Shown here: in pieces, positions 1 through 9,387 of the stretch
Layout of the letters: each line of letters starts with the position of its first letter
How positions within the stretch are numbered: position 1 is the stretch's first letter
NCBI RefSeq assembly: GCF_013141715.1
Contig: NZ_WHOA01000220.1
Coordinates: 1 to 64,000 of the forward strand
Direction: 5' to 3'
DNA: 64,000 nt
Source of the DNA: Paenibacillus phytorum
GTDB lineage: Bacteria > Bacillota > Bacilli > Paenibacillales > NBRC-103111
Translations under genes and position numbers: made by a program
The notes under the pieces: generated by a model
Told to the model about the DNA's origin: nothing
What the model saw: the letters and a program-made list of their open reading frames with translations, nothing else
Databases searched by the model: none

Positions 1-87
1 TCTACTTTTGGGACAGCCCTTTATTTATTTCTCGTATCTTCCAAAGGCTATGAAGTATTAGTTAATCAAATCTTATTTACATGTTAG
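1..87 (+). CDS. C-terminal tail of an unidentified protein entering from the left edge
   Basis: Frame 1 is open from the first base to a TAG at 85-87, giving 28 residues that start STFGTALYLFLVSSKGYE. The hydrophobic stretch LYLFLV would fit the last membrane helix of a membrane protein, but 28 codons can stay open by chance. No function can be given. It needs the sequence to the left of the window. Confidence 0.25.
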   Translation, partial: STFGTALYLFLVSSKGYEVLVNQILFTC

Positions 88-419
88 ATGCAGACACCCT
101 CTTCCTAGTGAAGAACCAAACACAAAACATTTGGCTAAATAAGTTCGACCCACGTCAGGCAGCTCTACTGCAGGATAAGCCAGTAAATTGTACTCTACAT
201 CAATCAAGCCAAGCGGACAAGTGAGTATCTACTTGAATAGGAAGGACATAGCCGCTAGCCGATTTTCAACTAGTAGATTGGTTGGTTATAATTTAAACTT
301 TTGGGATTACCCCATTCAAATGATACCACTTGTACCTGAAACATTTGCTTTGATTTGTTGATGATTCCTGTTGCTTATATGCTGTTACATCAGTATTTCA
401 GACGTGGAAATCATATTGC
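88..419. other. Intergenic stretch with nothing recognisable
   Basis: All six frames carry frequent stops, and I see no strong hairpin, no consensus promoter and no RNA gene here. A TATAAT-like hexamer lies near 286 but has no convincing -35 partner. Confidence 0.4.
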
Positions 420-614
420 ATGGGCTTAATTTGTATGAGCTTGGTTTACGCTTTTATTGGGGAACCATTTTGTAATTGGATCATGGTTGTTGTCTATATC
501 AAGAGGAAGTATGTTTACTCTGCCGTGTATTACATCGTTATCGGAATCATTGTAAGAGTGATTATAGAAAAACTAAAAGGGAGACAGGAAGAGCGATGGC
601 CTCCTCATGCTTGA
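420..614 (+). CDS. Possible small membrane protein (64 aa), doubtful
   Basis: The frame encodes two hydrophobic segments (about residues 5-27 and 32-50) followed by a basic tail, the pattern of a small two-helix membrane protein. There is no good ribosome binding site before the ATG, and the frame continues upstream without a stop for about 20 codons, so it may be the decayed end of a larger membrane protein. In its favour, a 13-bp perfect hairpin with a T-rich tail on the plus strand starts at its stop codon, as expected for a transcript running in this direction. Function unknown. Confidence 0.3.
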   Translation: MGLICMSLVYAFIGEPFCNWIMVVVYIKRKYVYSAVYYIVIGIIVRVIIEKLKGRQEERWPPHA

Positions 615-630
615 GGAGGCCATCTTTCTT
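595..630 (+). terminator. Intrinsic terminator, 13-bp perfect stem
   Basis: GATGGCCTCCTCA at 595-607 pairs exactly with 612-624 across a TGCT loop and is followed by TTTCTT on the plus strand. It lies between the small plus-strand ORF and the convergent SNF2 helicase and may serve both directions, but the T-run is better on the plus strand. Confidence 0.75.
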
Positions 631-633
631 CAA

Positions 634-3564
634 TCACCACTCCTTACGAAGTGCAAACAAATCTCTCAATTCGTCGTTTGAGAGTTCCGTAATCCAACCT
701 TCGGAGGTGGAGATCACGTTCTCGCTTAGACTCATCTTGCTCTCGAGCATCTCGTCGATTCGTTCCTCTAATGTGCCGAGAGAGATGAACTTGTGTACTT
801 GTACATTGCGCGTCTGTCCCATCCGATAGGCTCGATCCGTGGCTTGGTTCTCTACGGCTGGGTTCCACCAACGGTCGAAGTGGAACACATGGTTCGCTGC
901 GGTCAAATTGAGTCCGACTCCGCCAGCTTTCAGCGATAAAACAAAGATACCCGGCCCCGCTTCATCTGCGGCTTGGAACGTATCAATCATCTTATCGCGC
1001 TCCAACTTGGGCGTGCTTCCGTTCAGATACAATACCGGTTCATTCCGATGTGCCCGCAGCACGTCTGCCAATATTCGCCCCATGCCTACATACTGGGTGA
1101 AAATCAGGCAGGAGTCGCCCTCGTCCCGGAGTTCACCGACCATGGCAACCAGCCGCTCAAGCTTCGCGGATCGCATCACGAAGGCTTCGCGGCTCTCCTC
1201 GGAAAGCAGAGTTTCCTCCGATAGATCAACTTCCTTCGTAAGCAGCATAGGGTGGTCGCATAGCTGCTTTAGCTGTGTCAAAGCTGCTAGGATCGCTCCT
1301 TTGCGCTCCATGCCTTCCAGCTTTTGCATACGTTCCATGAGATCCTTGACGGATCGTTCATAGAGTGCTCCTTGCTCGGCTGTTAGATTGATATAGACTT
1401 TCATTTCAAGTTTATCAGGCAAATCAAGCTGGATCGCAGGATCTTTCTTTTTGCGGCGCAGCATGAAAGGTTTGACGAGCTTCTGCAGCTGTGCCGTTCG
1501 TTCCTCGTCGTGGTGCTTCTCAATCGGATTCGCAAAACGATGTTGAAACCCGCGTTGGTTCCCGAGGTATCCTGGATTAAGAAAGTCGTAGATCGACCAC
1601 AGCTCGGATAATCGATTCTCAATAGGTGTTCCTGTCAGCGCAATGCGGTGCCGAGCTTTGAGCGTGCGGATCGCTGCGGATTGTTTATTCTGGGCATTCT
1701 TGATATTCTGGGCTTCATCCAAGCAAAGGGAACTCCACATGGTTTCCTGCAAAGTCTCTTGATCCATCAAAGCTGTCGTATAAGAGGTAAGCACAATATC
1801 GGTGTCTTTCAAAACCGTAGAAAGTGCCTCACCGCTTAGTCGTCCCTTCCCGTAATGAAGATAAACCTTTAAATCTGGAGCAAAGCGGACAAGCTCCTTC
1901 TGCCAGTTGCCAAGCACGGAGGTAGGGCAGATCAGTAGGGCAGGCTGCTCGGACTCCGCTCTATGGTGGAGTAAATACGTGATGAATTGAACGGTCTTAC
2001 CGAGCCCCATGTCATCGGCTAAACAGGCGCCAAGCCCGAATTTCCTAAGGAAGCTCAGCCACGTGAAGCCCTCGCGTTGATATCCGCGAAGCTCAGCTCG
2101 CAACCCCTCCGGCACAGCAATTTCTTTCAATTCCGAAGGCTGACCAAGCTGACGCAGCAGCGCCAAGAGATGCGCATTCAGCTCGACTTCCAGCTTCAGC
2201 CGTTCTTCATTATCTGCTTCTTCTTCCGCCGTAAGACTTTCCTTTTGGGTTCTTTCCTTTTCGGATTCACTTAACAGGTGTAGCTGAAAGATATCCTGTA
2301 GGGACAGACCTTCTTCCGGATTCACGCTTTCCATGAGTCTCTTGATTTGCTCCAATAAAGCAGGGTCTAAGTACACCCATTGTCCACGGAATCGGATAAG
2401 CCGTTCATTGCGGCTAAGCAGACCAGCGAAATCTGCTTCGCTCAGGTCGGTATCGCCAATGGCAATCCGCCAATCGAAGTTTACCAGTGAGTTCAGCCCG
2501 AACAGCGACTCGCCTCTGCCGCCAGCTTCTGAGGAAACCTTTGCGCGCAGCCGAGGCTTCCGTTTCGAGGCAGCCTCCCACCAACCGGGGAGCATGACAT
2601 TCCAGCCATCTTCCAACAAAAGGCGGCTGTCCGTTGTCAGAAACGACCAAGCTGCTTCGTCGCTTAAAGGCTCTGCAAAAAGCTCGCCGCCGTTATTTCG
2701 CCCAGGCAATGCTTCTGTTAATCTTGTAGTCCAGCCAAGAGAACGCTCCTGAATATACGGGCTCCAATCACTAGCCCAAGTGCCTGAAGCACGTCCATCA
2801 GCATAAAGGCGAATTGGCGTTAACACAGATCCTTCACTTTTATCTTGCAGTACCAAGCGAAGGCGCCACGTATCATCGTTCTCGTCCGGTTCCAGCAGCT
2901 GCAGAGCAGGGCGGAAGGGAGCGGTGTCCGGTCTCCAGCCCAGAGAGGCAAGCCATTCTTCGTCCGTGAAAGAATCAGCCGAGGTAGGGGCAGCTTTCTG
3001 TGCTCGGAACAGGGTTGGATAATCCCGCCGAAGATCGGATAGGGCAGCTTCATTGGGATAGTGCTCAGCCGAAACCACGGCAGAGAAGGCGGCACGCAAG
3101 CCAGACATTCCGTCACCAAAGCCATCTAAACTTTTTAATGCATGCCAGTCAAGTTCTTTCAGTGACTCCGTCTCGGCATCCCAAGTCCAAGCCAGATTCC
3201 CATTCCGGAATGCGCTGTAACTGGGTACATAGTGACCTGCTTTAGCTTCTCGGTATAGAACCGGCGCCAATTCTAGCAGCCCCTTAGTGGTTTCGTTTCC
3301 ACCTTCCCATCGGAGGACATCCATGAAATAGGGTTCTGCGAAGAAGGGGAGCACCATCTCCACGGGCAGGACCGTAAGTGTTAACTCTCCAGCTACCAGT
3401 TGGTCCAGAATGGTCCCATAGTAAGATGACTCGTGCCACGCGAACAGCAGCTTTCGAAATTTATCTCCGGGCACATCGCGTCCGTCCTGCAGTCCCCAGA
3501 GTAAGGCATCTCCACTATCCGTTAAGGTCACGTTCAATGTCATATCATGCAATTTTGTGCTCAT
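634..3564 (-). CDS. SNF2-family DEAD/DEAH ATPase (helicase-like)
   Basis: A 976-residue SNF2-family protein, a DNA-translocating ATPase of the bacterial RapA/Snf2 type. The N-terminal half (about 1-480) matches the long SNF2-associated region of Firmicute homologues. The motor core follows: Walker A DDMGLGKT near residue 516, DEAQ box near 616, LTGTPIENRLSELWSI, and the C-terminal motifs SLKAGGVGLNLTAA and DRAYRMGQ near 911. Its ATG overlaps the stop of the upstream SWIM gene as ATGA, and it has no strong ribosome binding site of its own, so it is probably translationally coupled to that gene. The SWIM protein is likely its DNA- or protein-binding partner. The exact role (transcription, repair or defence) cannot be read from sequence. 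Confidence 0.93.
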   Translation of the reverse strand: MSTKLHDMTLNVTLTDSGDALLWGLQDGRDVPGDKFRKLLFAWHESSYYGTILDQLVAGELTLTVLPVEMVLPFFAEPYFMDVLRWEGGNETTKGLLELAPVLYREAKAGHYVPSYSAFRNGNLAWTWDAETESLKELDWHALKSLDGFGDGMSGLRAAFSAVVSAEHYPNEAALSDLRRDYPTLFRAQKAAPTSADSFTDEEWLASLGWRPDTAPFRPALQLLEPDENDDTWRLRLVLQDKSEGSVLTPIRLYADGRASGTWASDWSPYIQERSLGWTTRLTEALPGRNNGGELFAEPLSDEAAWSFLTTDSRLLLEDGWNVMLPGWWEAASKRKPRLRAKVSSEAGGRGESLFGLNSLVNFDWRIAIGDTDLSEADFAGLLSRNERLIRFRGQWVYLDPALLEQIKRLMESVNPEEGLSLQDIFQLHLLSESEKERTQKESLTAEEEADNEERLKLEVELNAHLLALLRQLGQPSELKEIAVPEGLRAELRGYQREGFTWLSFLRKFGLGACLADDMGLGKTVQFITYLLHHRAESEQPALLICPTSVLGNWQKELVRFAPDLKVYLHYGKGRLSGEALSTVLKDTDIVLTSYTTALMDQETLQETMWSSLCLDEAQNIKNAQNKQSAAIRTLKARHRIALTGTPIENRLSELWSIYDFLNPGYLGNQRGFQHRFANPIEKHHDEERTAQLQKLVKPFMLRRKKKDPAIQLDLPDKLEMKVYINLTAEQGALYERSVKDLMERMQKLEGMERKGAILAALTQLKQLCDHPMLLTKEVDLSEETLLSEESREAFVMRSAKLERLVAMVGELRDEGDSCLIFTQYVGMGRILADVLRAHRNEPVLYLNGSTPKLERDKMIDTFQAADEAGPGIFVLSLKAGGVGLNLTAANHVFHFDRWWNPAVENQATDRAYRMGQTRNVQVHKFISLGTLEERIDEMLESKMSLSENVISTSEGWITELSNDELRDLFALRKEW

Positions 3565-5123
3565 CCCAGTAGCTTTCCTTTCCTAAGTTCCTCTTGCAGC
3601 GCCCTCAGCCTGCTGTGTCGTTCCACGAAACCAGAAAAGAAATGTTCCCATCGCTCGGTTTGTTTCATTTTCTTGTACACTTTATCGAGCCTCTTGAGGA
3701 GCCTCACCGCTAATTTGTAATCATGCCGATTTTTCAAACTGACATAGTGATCTACCGCTTGATGGTAATAGGGTAGAAGGAGTTTTGGTGTATCCTTCTC
3801 AATCGGCTGCAGAACATTGACGCGATGGTAAAGAGGGTCATGCCCCTGAAGGATCTGCATTTCCAACCATGGCTTCCATTTTCTTTGTTCGTATAGCATT
3901 TCCTCAATAATCCGGAAAGAATAAGGCAATAGCTCTTCTAGAACGCTCCACATGTGTTCTTCCGCTTGAGGGAGATGCACGATGACTTTTGTCCAAAAAT
4001 CGGCATAAACCTCAAGTTCTTTGGTCCGTTTCCGATTGAAAAAAGAGACTGATCTTCTCAACCAATTCACTAACTCTACCCAGTTCTGGGTGTCATATAG
4101 ATAGTCTAGGAAAGGAATAAATAGTTTGGCAGGGGCCTCTTTGAAAATACCATTCGCTTCTAAAGACTCCCAAGCTTCTTTACTCCTGGATTGCTGCAAG
4201 TACAAGAAGGCCTTTGCGGCCGAGAGAGAAGGTGAGGGACTGTCCATTGCTATCGACTCAAGAGCGTCTATTTCCTTAGTTACATAGTGACTCGCCTCGG
4301 GATCTGGAGTAACCCAATATTTCCAAAGCACCGTATAGACGCCATAATCTTGATAGTTATGACCAACTTCTTCAGCCATCTGCTGTCTGATATAACTTAA
4401 CGTCTGTTCAAGGCGCTCTCCGGAGATCGTGAAGTTGAGAAGAGGTGATTTTTGCTTCAGCCAAGTATGAATTTCATCGTAAACCCGGTAAAGGGTGGAA
4501 GAAGTGTAGTAACTTACACCACCTTGTGCATTCTGCTCTTTTATTTTTCTAAGGATAAATAATTCCTGATGCATGTCAAAAAAAATCCGATCCATATCAG
4601 AAAAAGGAATAGTGCTCTTCTTGATGTTTTGCAATTGCTGACGCAGCAGGTCAACATAATTTCCCAAATCATATGTCGCCTTAATGGGGGACGTGTAATG
4701 ATTCAGGAACTTCTGCCAGCTGGATACATCCATTTTGGGTAATTGTGTGAGCGTAGACTCCAAAGAGGTAATTGAAGTGGCCCGTTTAAGATGCAGTTTG
4801 GCATTCATAATTTGGGAAGCAGGGTAACCTAGACGATCCCCAAGCTCCATCCAAACGGCTGCCATATGCTTGCAAGAGGCTGGTACTGGACAACTACATT
4901 CACTGGAGCGGGGCTTGTCTAAGTTCAGAGTGACTCGGTAGTCTCCTGATTCTTCCTCTTCCACCCGGGCCTGAACGACTCGAGTCTCAGAAATGATCAC
5001 AGAAGCTACACGCTGTTGTTTAAAGTAAGTAAACCCTCGACTAAGGGTAACGTCATTATAAGTTTCGGCTACGTACTCCAGCAGCTTCAACCATTGTTCA
5101 TCATTTAAAACGGGAGAACTCAT
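3561..5123 (-). CDS. SWIM zinc-finger protein
   Basis: About 520 residues with a SWIM zinc-finger signature, CxC-x5-CxH (CSCPVPASCKH), around residues 76-86. This zinc-binding motif is found with SNF2 ATPases and in DNA- or protein-binding roles. The remainder is largely alpha-helical with no catalytic motif I recognise. The frame can begin at 5150, but ATG at 5123 is preceded by AAAAGGAGC at proper spacing and gives MSSPVLNDEQW, so that start is chosen. It is first of a two-gene operon whose second gene, the SNF2 helicase, overlaps it by four bases. In the second SNF2 locus of this window the same two modules are fused. Confidence 0.85.
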   Translation of the reverse strand: MSSPVLNDEQWLKLLEYVAETYNDVTLSRGFTYFKQQRVASVIISETRVVQARVEEEESGDYRVTLNLDKPRSSECSCPVPASCKHMAAVWMELGDRLGYPASQIMNAKLHLKRATSITSLESTLTQLPKMDVSSWQKFLNHYTSPIKATYDLGNYVDLLRQQLQNIKKSTIPFSDMDRIFFDMHQELFILRKIKEQNAQGGVSYYTSSTLYRVYDEIHTWLKQKSPLLNFTISGERLEQTLSYIRQQMAEEVGHNYQDYGVYTVLWKYWVTPDPEASHYVTKEIDALESIAMDSPSPSLSAAKAFLYLQQSRSKEAWESLEANGIFKEAPAKLFIPFLDYLYDTQNWVELVNWLRRSVSFFNRKRTKELEVYADFWTKVIVHLPQAEEHMWSVLEELLPYSFRIIEEMLYEQRKWKPWLEMQILQGHDPLYHRVNVLQPIEKDTPKLLLPYYHQAVDHYVSLKNRHDYKLAVRLLKRLDKVYKKMKQTERWEHFFSGFVERHSRLRALQEELRKGKLLG

Positions 5124-5281
5124 AGAATAGCTCCTTTTTTCCACTCTCAATAATCAAAATCATCTTTTAGTATAAATAGTGAAGCTGATAATGTAAATTT
5201 AAAGAAATATGTTCAAATCATATAACAAATGAGAATGATACACCAGTTAGTGAGTCTATTTAATAGGAAGGATGATACTCT

Positions 5282-5671
5282 TTGAAAACTCGGATAAAGT
5301 ATTTTGTAGCCATAATAACTTCCGTCGTTTTAGGCTTAAGTTCAAGAACGTTCTCCGGCCTAATCCCTCACTTTATTGCTAAACATGCTGGGGACGTGCT
5401 TTGGGCAAGTATGGTCTATTTTGGATTTCGATTTCTTTTTATACAGAGAAGTTTAAAATGGGCATTAATAATCAGTGTCTTATTTAGCTTTGCTATTGAA
5501 TGTAGTCAGTTATATCAAGCAGAATGGATCATCGAAATAAGAAATACGGTCATTGGATCCCTCATACTTGGAAGAGGATATTTAACGGTTGATTTGTTTC
5601 GATATGTCATAGGTATTACAATTGCTTTTTGGATAGACAAGCTATGGCTGCAGCGCGATAAGCGCATTTAA
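5282..5671 (+). CDS. DUF2809 family membrane protein
   Basis: A 129-residue protein with four hydrophobic segments and hallmarks I associate with DUF2809: GLSSR near the N-terminus, the GDVLWASMVYF block in the middle, and IECSQLYQAEWI near residue 80. The start is TTG, preceded by AGGAAGGATG. Its function is unknown. It is transcribed divergently from the SWIM/SNF2 operon and its stop lies only 10 bases from the convergent germination operon, with no clear terminator between them. Confidence 0.85.
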   Translation: MKTRIKYFVAIITSVVLGLSSRTFSGLIPHFIAKHAGDVLWASMVYFGFRFLFIQRSLKWALIISVLFSFAIECSQLYQAEWIIEIRNTVIGSLILGRGYLTVDLFRYVIGITIAFWIDKLWLQRDKRI

Positions 5672-5680
5672 TCATGCCAT

Positions 5681-6778
5681 TTACCCACGTAGGGACGATT
5701 TTCGCATCCAACCTATCAGTACGATCAAGAGAGGATAGACGATGCCTATTAGGAGTGCGAGGGAAATAAACGTTAAGCTATCCCATTTCTCTTCATACGA
5801 TGTATTTGGATATACAACAAGAGATAGAACTGTAACAATCAATCCTAATGGAAAACAAAGCATTTTGTAATCACGAAAATGGAACACATGCGCAATGCCT
5901 CTTATCGTTGTGTGAAAAAACATAGATAGTTTGAAATAAATCGAAACAAGCCACAAAAATGCCGCAATCACTTCAATTCGTTGTAAAAAATTTGCTACAT
6001 TAATTCTTTGTGCAAGGGCGTAACTGGGATAAACTTGCATAGCCGTATTATCTGCCCCTAATACCAGAACACTTGAAACGATGAGTAGAAGCATCATTAT
6101 GCCACTAACGATTACGCCTATTAAATAAGCTTTCTTAGCCCTTTGCATACTAGTAACTTGATGAATGATGGGGCCAATCGTAATAAACAATGATATATAA
6201 GTATAACTAGTGATTCTTACTGCAGATCTAACGACCGGAAGGGTGGTTGTTTCCCCAATCGGTAAAAGATTGTTAAGTTCCATATTAGGAATATTAATGA
6301 CCATGAATAAGATAAATAAAAGCACGATCCAAGGGAAGAAGATCTCAGCAGTTCTCAACATGACAACTATCCCTAGCTTTGCTCCCATTATGACAATTAG
6401 CATGAATATGATGTGAATAGATTGGATTGGCGTTTCCGGCATGATTTGAGTGACCATAAAATGACCCACATAAAAAACAACTTCTGAACTCAGAATGAGT
6501 GTTATTAGTGCAAGACTTAACGTTATAAACTTCCCCAACCACTTGCCAAAAACTTTATCATTAATTTCAAAAATAGAACACTGTGGGAACTTCTTGGAAA
6601 TAAATACATAAAGCCAAACGAGAACAACACCCATTGCAATACTTACGATTTGTGGCATCCAAGCATCCTGCTTCGCATCTGCCGCAACTGATGCCGGAAT
6701 AACCAAGATAGCCGTTCCAATGGCATATAGGATGACGATAATCATTAATTGTCGCGGTGAAATTTGATCTGTACCCAT
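5681..6778 (-). CDS. gerAB: GerAB-type spore germination permease (second B subunit)
   Basis: A 365-residue integral membrane protein of the GerAB/endospore germination permease family (amino acid-polyamine transporter fold), with about ten predicted helices. In GerA-type receptors the B subunit sits in the spore inner membrane and binds the germinant. It begins ISPRQLMIIVILYAIGTAIL and is closely similar throughout to the upstream gene (shared QIMPETPIQ / QIMPTTPIQ, GKWLGK, NFLQRIEV and VTVLSLVVYPN), so the pair is a tandem duplication. It is last in the five-gene operon, 22 bases after the other B gene. Confidence 0.92.
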   Translation of the reverse strand: MGTDQISPRQLMIIVILYAIGTAILVIPASVAADAKQDAWMPQIVSIAMGVVLVWLYVFISKKFPQCSIFEINDKVFGKWLGKFITLSLALITLILSSEVVFYVGHFMVTQIMPETPIQSIHIIFMLIVIMGAKLGIVVMLRTAEIFFPWIVLLFILFMVINIPNMELNNLLPIGETTTLPVVRSAVRITSYTYISLFITIGPIIHQVTSMQRAKKAYLIGVIVSGIMMLLLIVSSVLVLGADNTAMQVYPSYALAQRINVANFLQRIEVIAAFLWLVSIYFKLSMFFHTTIRGIAHVFHFRDYKMLCFPLGLIVTVLSLVVYPNTSYEEKWDSLTFISLALLIGIVYPLLIVLIGWMRKSSLRG

Positions 6779-6800
6779 ATATACACGTCCCTTATTTGCC

Positions 6801-7898
6801 TCATTTATCCCTTTTTCTTCGCAAGTAGCTAAGACTGATCAATAAGAGTGGATACACGAATCCAAAACAAAACGTGAGCGGAACCCATGTCAATACATCC
6901 CATTGGTGTGTATAAGCCGCATTCGGATATACCACTAATGAAAGCACTGTGACGATAAATCCAATTGGAGTCGAAAGAGATTTGTGATTCTGGATCTGAA
7001 ATAATGATGCAATTCCTTTAATCGCTACATGAAAATAAAGTGTCAATTTAAAATAAATGGAAATAAACCATAAGAATGCAACAGTGACCTCGATACGCTG
7101 CAAAAAATTCCCTACACTTATTTTCTTTGCCAATGCATAGGTGGCATACACTTGTCTTGACGACTGGTCGGGTCCCATCACCAAGATGCTAAGAAAAGCA
7201 ATAATAATCATCAAAATTCCGCTCGCTATACCCCCATAGAGAAATGATTTAGTGAACCCTTTAGGGAATTTAACATCGCTTGAGATCAAGCAAAACGTAA
7301 AAATGATAGGAAAATAGGAATAAACGATCATAAATATGGATGCCCGAGTAAGAGACATTATACTTGCTTCACCTATGGGCAAAAGGTTCTTCATTTGGGC
7401 CTGCGGCGTTACAAAGATCACCAATAGAAAAAATAACAGAAGAATCCACGGGAAAAAGATTTCCGCGGTTCTCCCCAATACAACTACGCCTAGCTTTGCA
7501 CCTAGAATTACAAAAGTAATCATAAGAATATTTATGGCTTGTATAGGTGTCGTTGGCATGATTTGAGTAGTCATGAAGGCGCCAATATAGTATAGTACCT
7601 GTGCGCTAAGCACAAATGCGATAAAGACTAAAAAGAGTGTTACAGCTTTGCCTAACCATTTCCCTAATACAAGTTCATTCATTTCGAATAACGTATAATC
7701 GGGATACATCTTCGCTAACTTCACATACATCCATAAGAAAAGCAAACCAATGCCTACGCCCATTACACCTGAGATCCAGGCATCCTGCTTAGTTTCTGCG
7801 GCTAACATCGAGGGGACTACAAGAATGGTCGTTCCCACCGAAAATAAAATAATCAGGATCATGAGTTGACGAGCCGATAATATGTTCTCGTTATTCAT
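6801..7898 (-). CDS. gerAB: GerAB-type spore germination permease (first B subunit)
   Basis: A 365-residue multi-pass membrane protein of the GerAB family, starting NILSARQLMILIILFSVGTT. It should form the germinant-binding subunit of the receptor with the GerAA and GerAC proteins encoded upstream. ATG at 7898 has GGGAGGCATGTC just before it, a good ribosome binding site. It lies 28 bases after the small two-helix gene. Shared blocks with the downstream paralogue run the whole length. Divergence is highest in the middle, which may mean the two recognise different germinants (inference). Confidence 0.92.
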   Translation of the reverse strand: MNNENILSARQLMILIILFSVGTTILVVPSMLAAETKQDAWISGVMGVGIGLLFLWMYVKLAKMYPDYTLFEMNELVLGKWLGKAVTLFLVFIAFVLSAQVLYYIGAFMTTQIMPTTPIQAINILMITFVILGAKLGVVVLGRTAEIFFPWILLLFFLLVIFVTPQAQMKNLLPIGEASIMSLTRASIFMIVYSYFPIIFTFCLISSDVKFPKGFTKSFLYGGIASGILMIIIAFLSILVMGPDQSSRQVYATYALAKKISVGNFLQRIEVTVAFLWFISIYFKLTLYFHVAIKGIASLFQIQNHKSLSTPIGFIVTVLSLVVYPNAAYTHQWDVLTWVPLTFCFGFVYPLLLISLSYLRRKRDK

Positions 7899-7926
7899 GA
7901 CATGCCTCCCTAAGCAGGATAAATGC

Positions 7927-8169
7927 TTACAATTTTATCAAACCGATTTGCAGTAAAACTTTGGTTAATGGCACCATTAGAAACGTAATCCAGTCGGCCG
8001 GATTAGGTATTTGTTTGGCCATTCCTTTCAGAGTCGCCATCACATTACCAAGCAACATGAGTGTGCAGTAGATCCAAACCTCCTTCCTACATCCTTGTTT
8101 CCATAAGCGCGGAATCTCATAGCACGCAATGAGAATTGATAACGCAAGTACACATAGCCCGATTAACAT
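7927..8169 (-). CDS. Small two-helix membrane protein of the germination operon
   Basis: 80 residues with two or three hydrophobic segments (1-14, 28-46, 55-75) and a basic connecting loop. It lies between the C-subunit and B-subunit genes of a GerA operon with 5-base and 28-base gaps, so it is almost certainly co-transcribed. A fourth, small membrane D subunit is known in some Bacillus germination operons such as yfkQRST. This protein fits that size and topology, but I assign it by position only. Confidence 0.75.
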   Translation of the reverse strand: MLIGLCVLALSILIACYEIPRLWKQGCRKEVWIYCTLMLLGNVMATLKGMAKQIPNPADWITFLMVPLTKVLLQIGLIKL

Positions 8170-8174
8170 AACTA

Positions 8175-9368
8175 TTACTCCTTCATATCGTTAACAACGG
8201 AATCACCCAGTGTCCCGGTACCTCTAACTTTGGCAACTATATTCAGATGGGGTTCCAATTCCTTGAAAAGTTCTTCCCAGTTGTTCTTCACTTTATTCCA
8301 ATACTTAGGATCAGCGCGATGAACAGCCTCACCGAAACCCAATATATCTGCACCTAGTTTTTGTGCCTTCTTAATGGTACTCTCCATATTAGACTTAGCA
8401 AATTCAACATATTTTTTATCTAAGTAATCGATGGTTTCGACTTTGAATAGATCGATTTTACATTCCACATCGGAAACATTTCCCTCTGCTCGAGATTCAA
8501 TGTAAATCTCAGGTTTATCGTTTTTTACAACGGCATATACCTTGCTTTTGATGCGGGCCACATCAATGCCAATGTTCCCTCCATTAGGACAGACCAGATG
8601 TATAGCAGACCGCTTTGATTGATTGGTAATAACGGAATAAGCACGAGACTCATTTTCGTTTAGCCAACCAACCAGTTTATCTTTCTTGATGATCGCGTTA
8701 CCTGAGTATTTTAATCGTGCAGGAGGCCCTGTGTAATCAATGTTTTTGTTACTAGTGCCAACCTTCTGATCTCCAATAACCTGAATTCCTGATATGACCG
8801 TACTCTTCCCTGGGGTTACTATAGAATTCGATAATTGATCTAGCTGAATCGTTACTGCAGCTGTCCATTCTTTCTTAGCTGCTTCGAGGGAGTTAAAGAT
8901 GTAATTGGCTGGAACTTTCTCCAAAGGTGTCATCACACTTAATAATTTCTTAGCGGTGCCTTCTCTGGCAATGACCACGTTGAAATCAGATCGAAATTCG
9001 CTCCCTCTCATTAAATAATCCATCGAATTGACAATCCCTCTCTTGGCTAATTCCTCGGAAAACACCAGAATACGGATATGAGCGAAATAGATCTTTCTCG
9101 AAATCGACGAAGTCAATCGTTTCACAGCTTCGTTTAGTGTGTCGCCTTTAGATGAATACACAATAACGGGACTTTCATGCTCACTTTTCGCCTTCGTCAC
9201 ACTGCCAGGATTAACAATTTGAACGGTTAACTCAAACTGATCACCCGCAATATCAATGCCTACTCCCTCAGCAATGGCAATATCATTAAGCTCCTTGCGG
9301 CTCCAACAGCCACTTAACAGTAAGACTATGGTAAGTAAGCAAGCTGTTAGTCGAATAAATGATTTCAC
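8175..9368 (-). CDS. gerAC: GerAC-type germination receptor lipoprotein
   Basis: 397 residues. The N-terminus is a lipoprotein signal with lipobox LLSGC (Cys near residue 21), followed by WSRKELNDIAIAEGVGID, the classic start of mature Ger(x)C proteins. The C-terminal region contains the VWNKVKNNWEEL-type helix and GTGTLGDS. The C subunit is anchored to the outer face of the spore inner membrane and is needed for assembly of the receptor. The gene starts 20 bases after the A subunit stop and ends 5 bases before the small membrane protein gene. Confidence 0.93.
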   Translation of the reverse strand: MKSFIRLTACLLTIVLLLSGCWSRKELNDIAIAEGVGIDIAGDQFELTVQIVNPGSVTKAKSEHESPVIVYSSKGDTLNEAVKRLTSSISRKIYFAHIRILVFSEELAKRGIVNSMDYLMRGSEFRSDFNVVIAREGTAKKLLSVMTPLEKVPANYIFNSLEAAKKEWTAAVTIQLDQLSNSIVTPGKSTVISGIQVIGDQKVGTSNKNIDYTGPPARLKYSGNAIIKKDKLVGWLNENESRAYSVITNQSKRSAIHLVCPNGGNIGIDVARIKSKVYAVVKNDKPEIYIESRAEGNVSDVECKIDLFKVETIDYLDKKYVEFAKSNMESTIKKAQKLGADILGFGEAVHRADPKYWNKVKNNWEELFKELEPHLNIVAKVRGTGTLGDSVVNDMKE

Positions 9369-9387
9369 ATCTGCCTCTTTCCTCCTT

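Noticed and set aside
1-30. TTTTGGGACAGCC at the window start as an insertion-sequence end
   Set aside because: Similar TTTTTGGGACAG occurs at about 51730, but no transposase, no second inverted end and no target duplication was seen.
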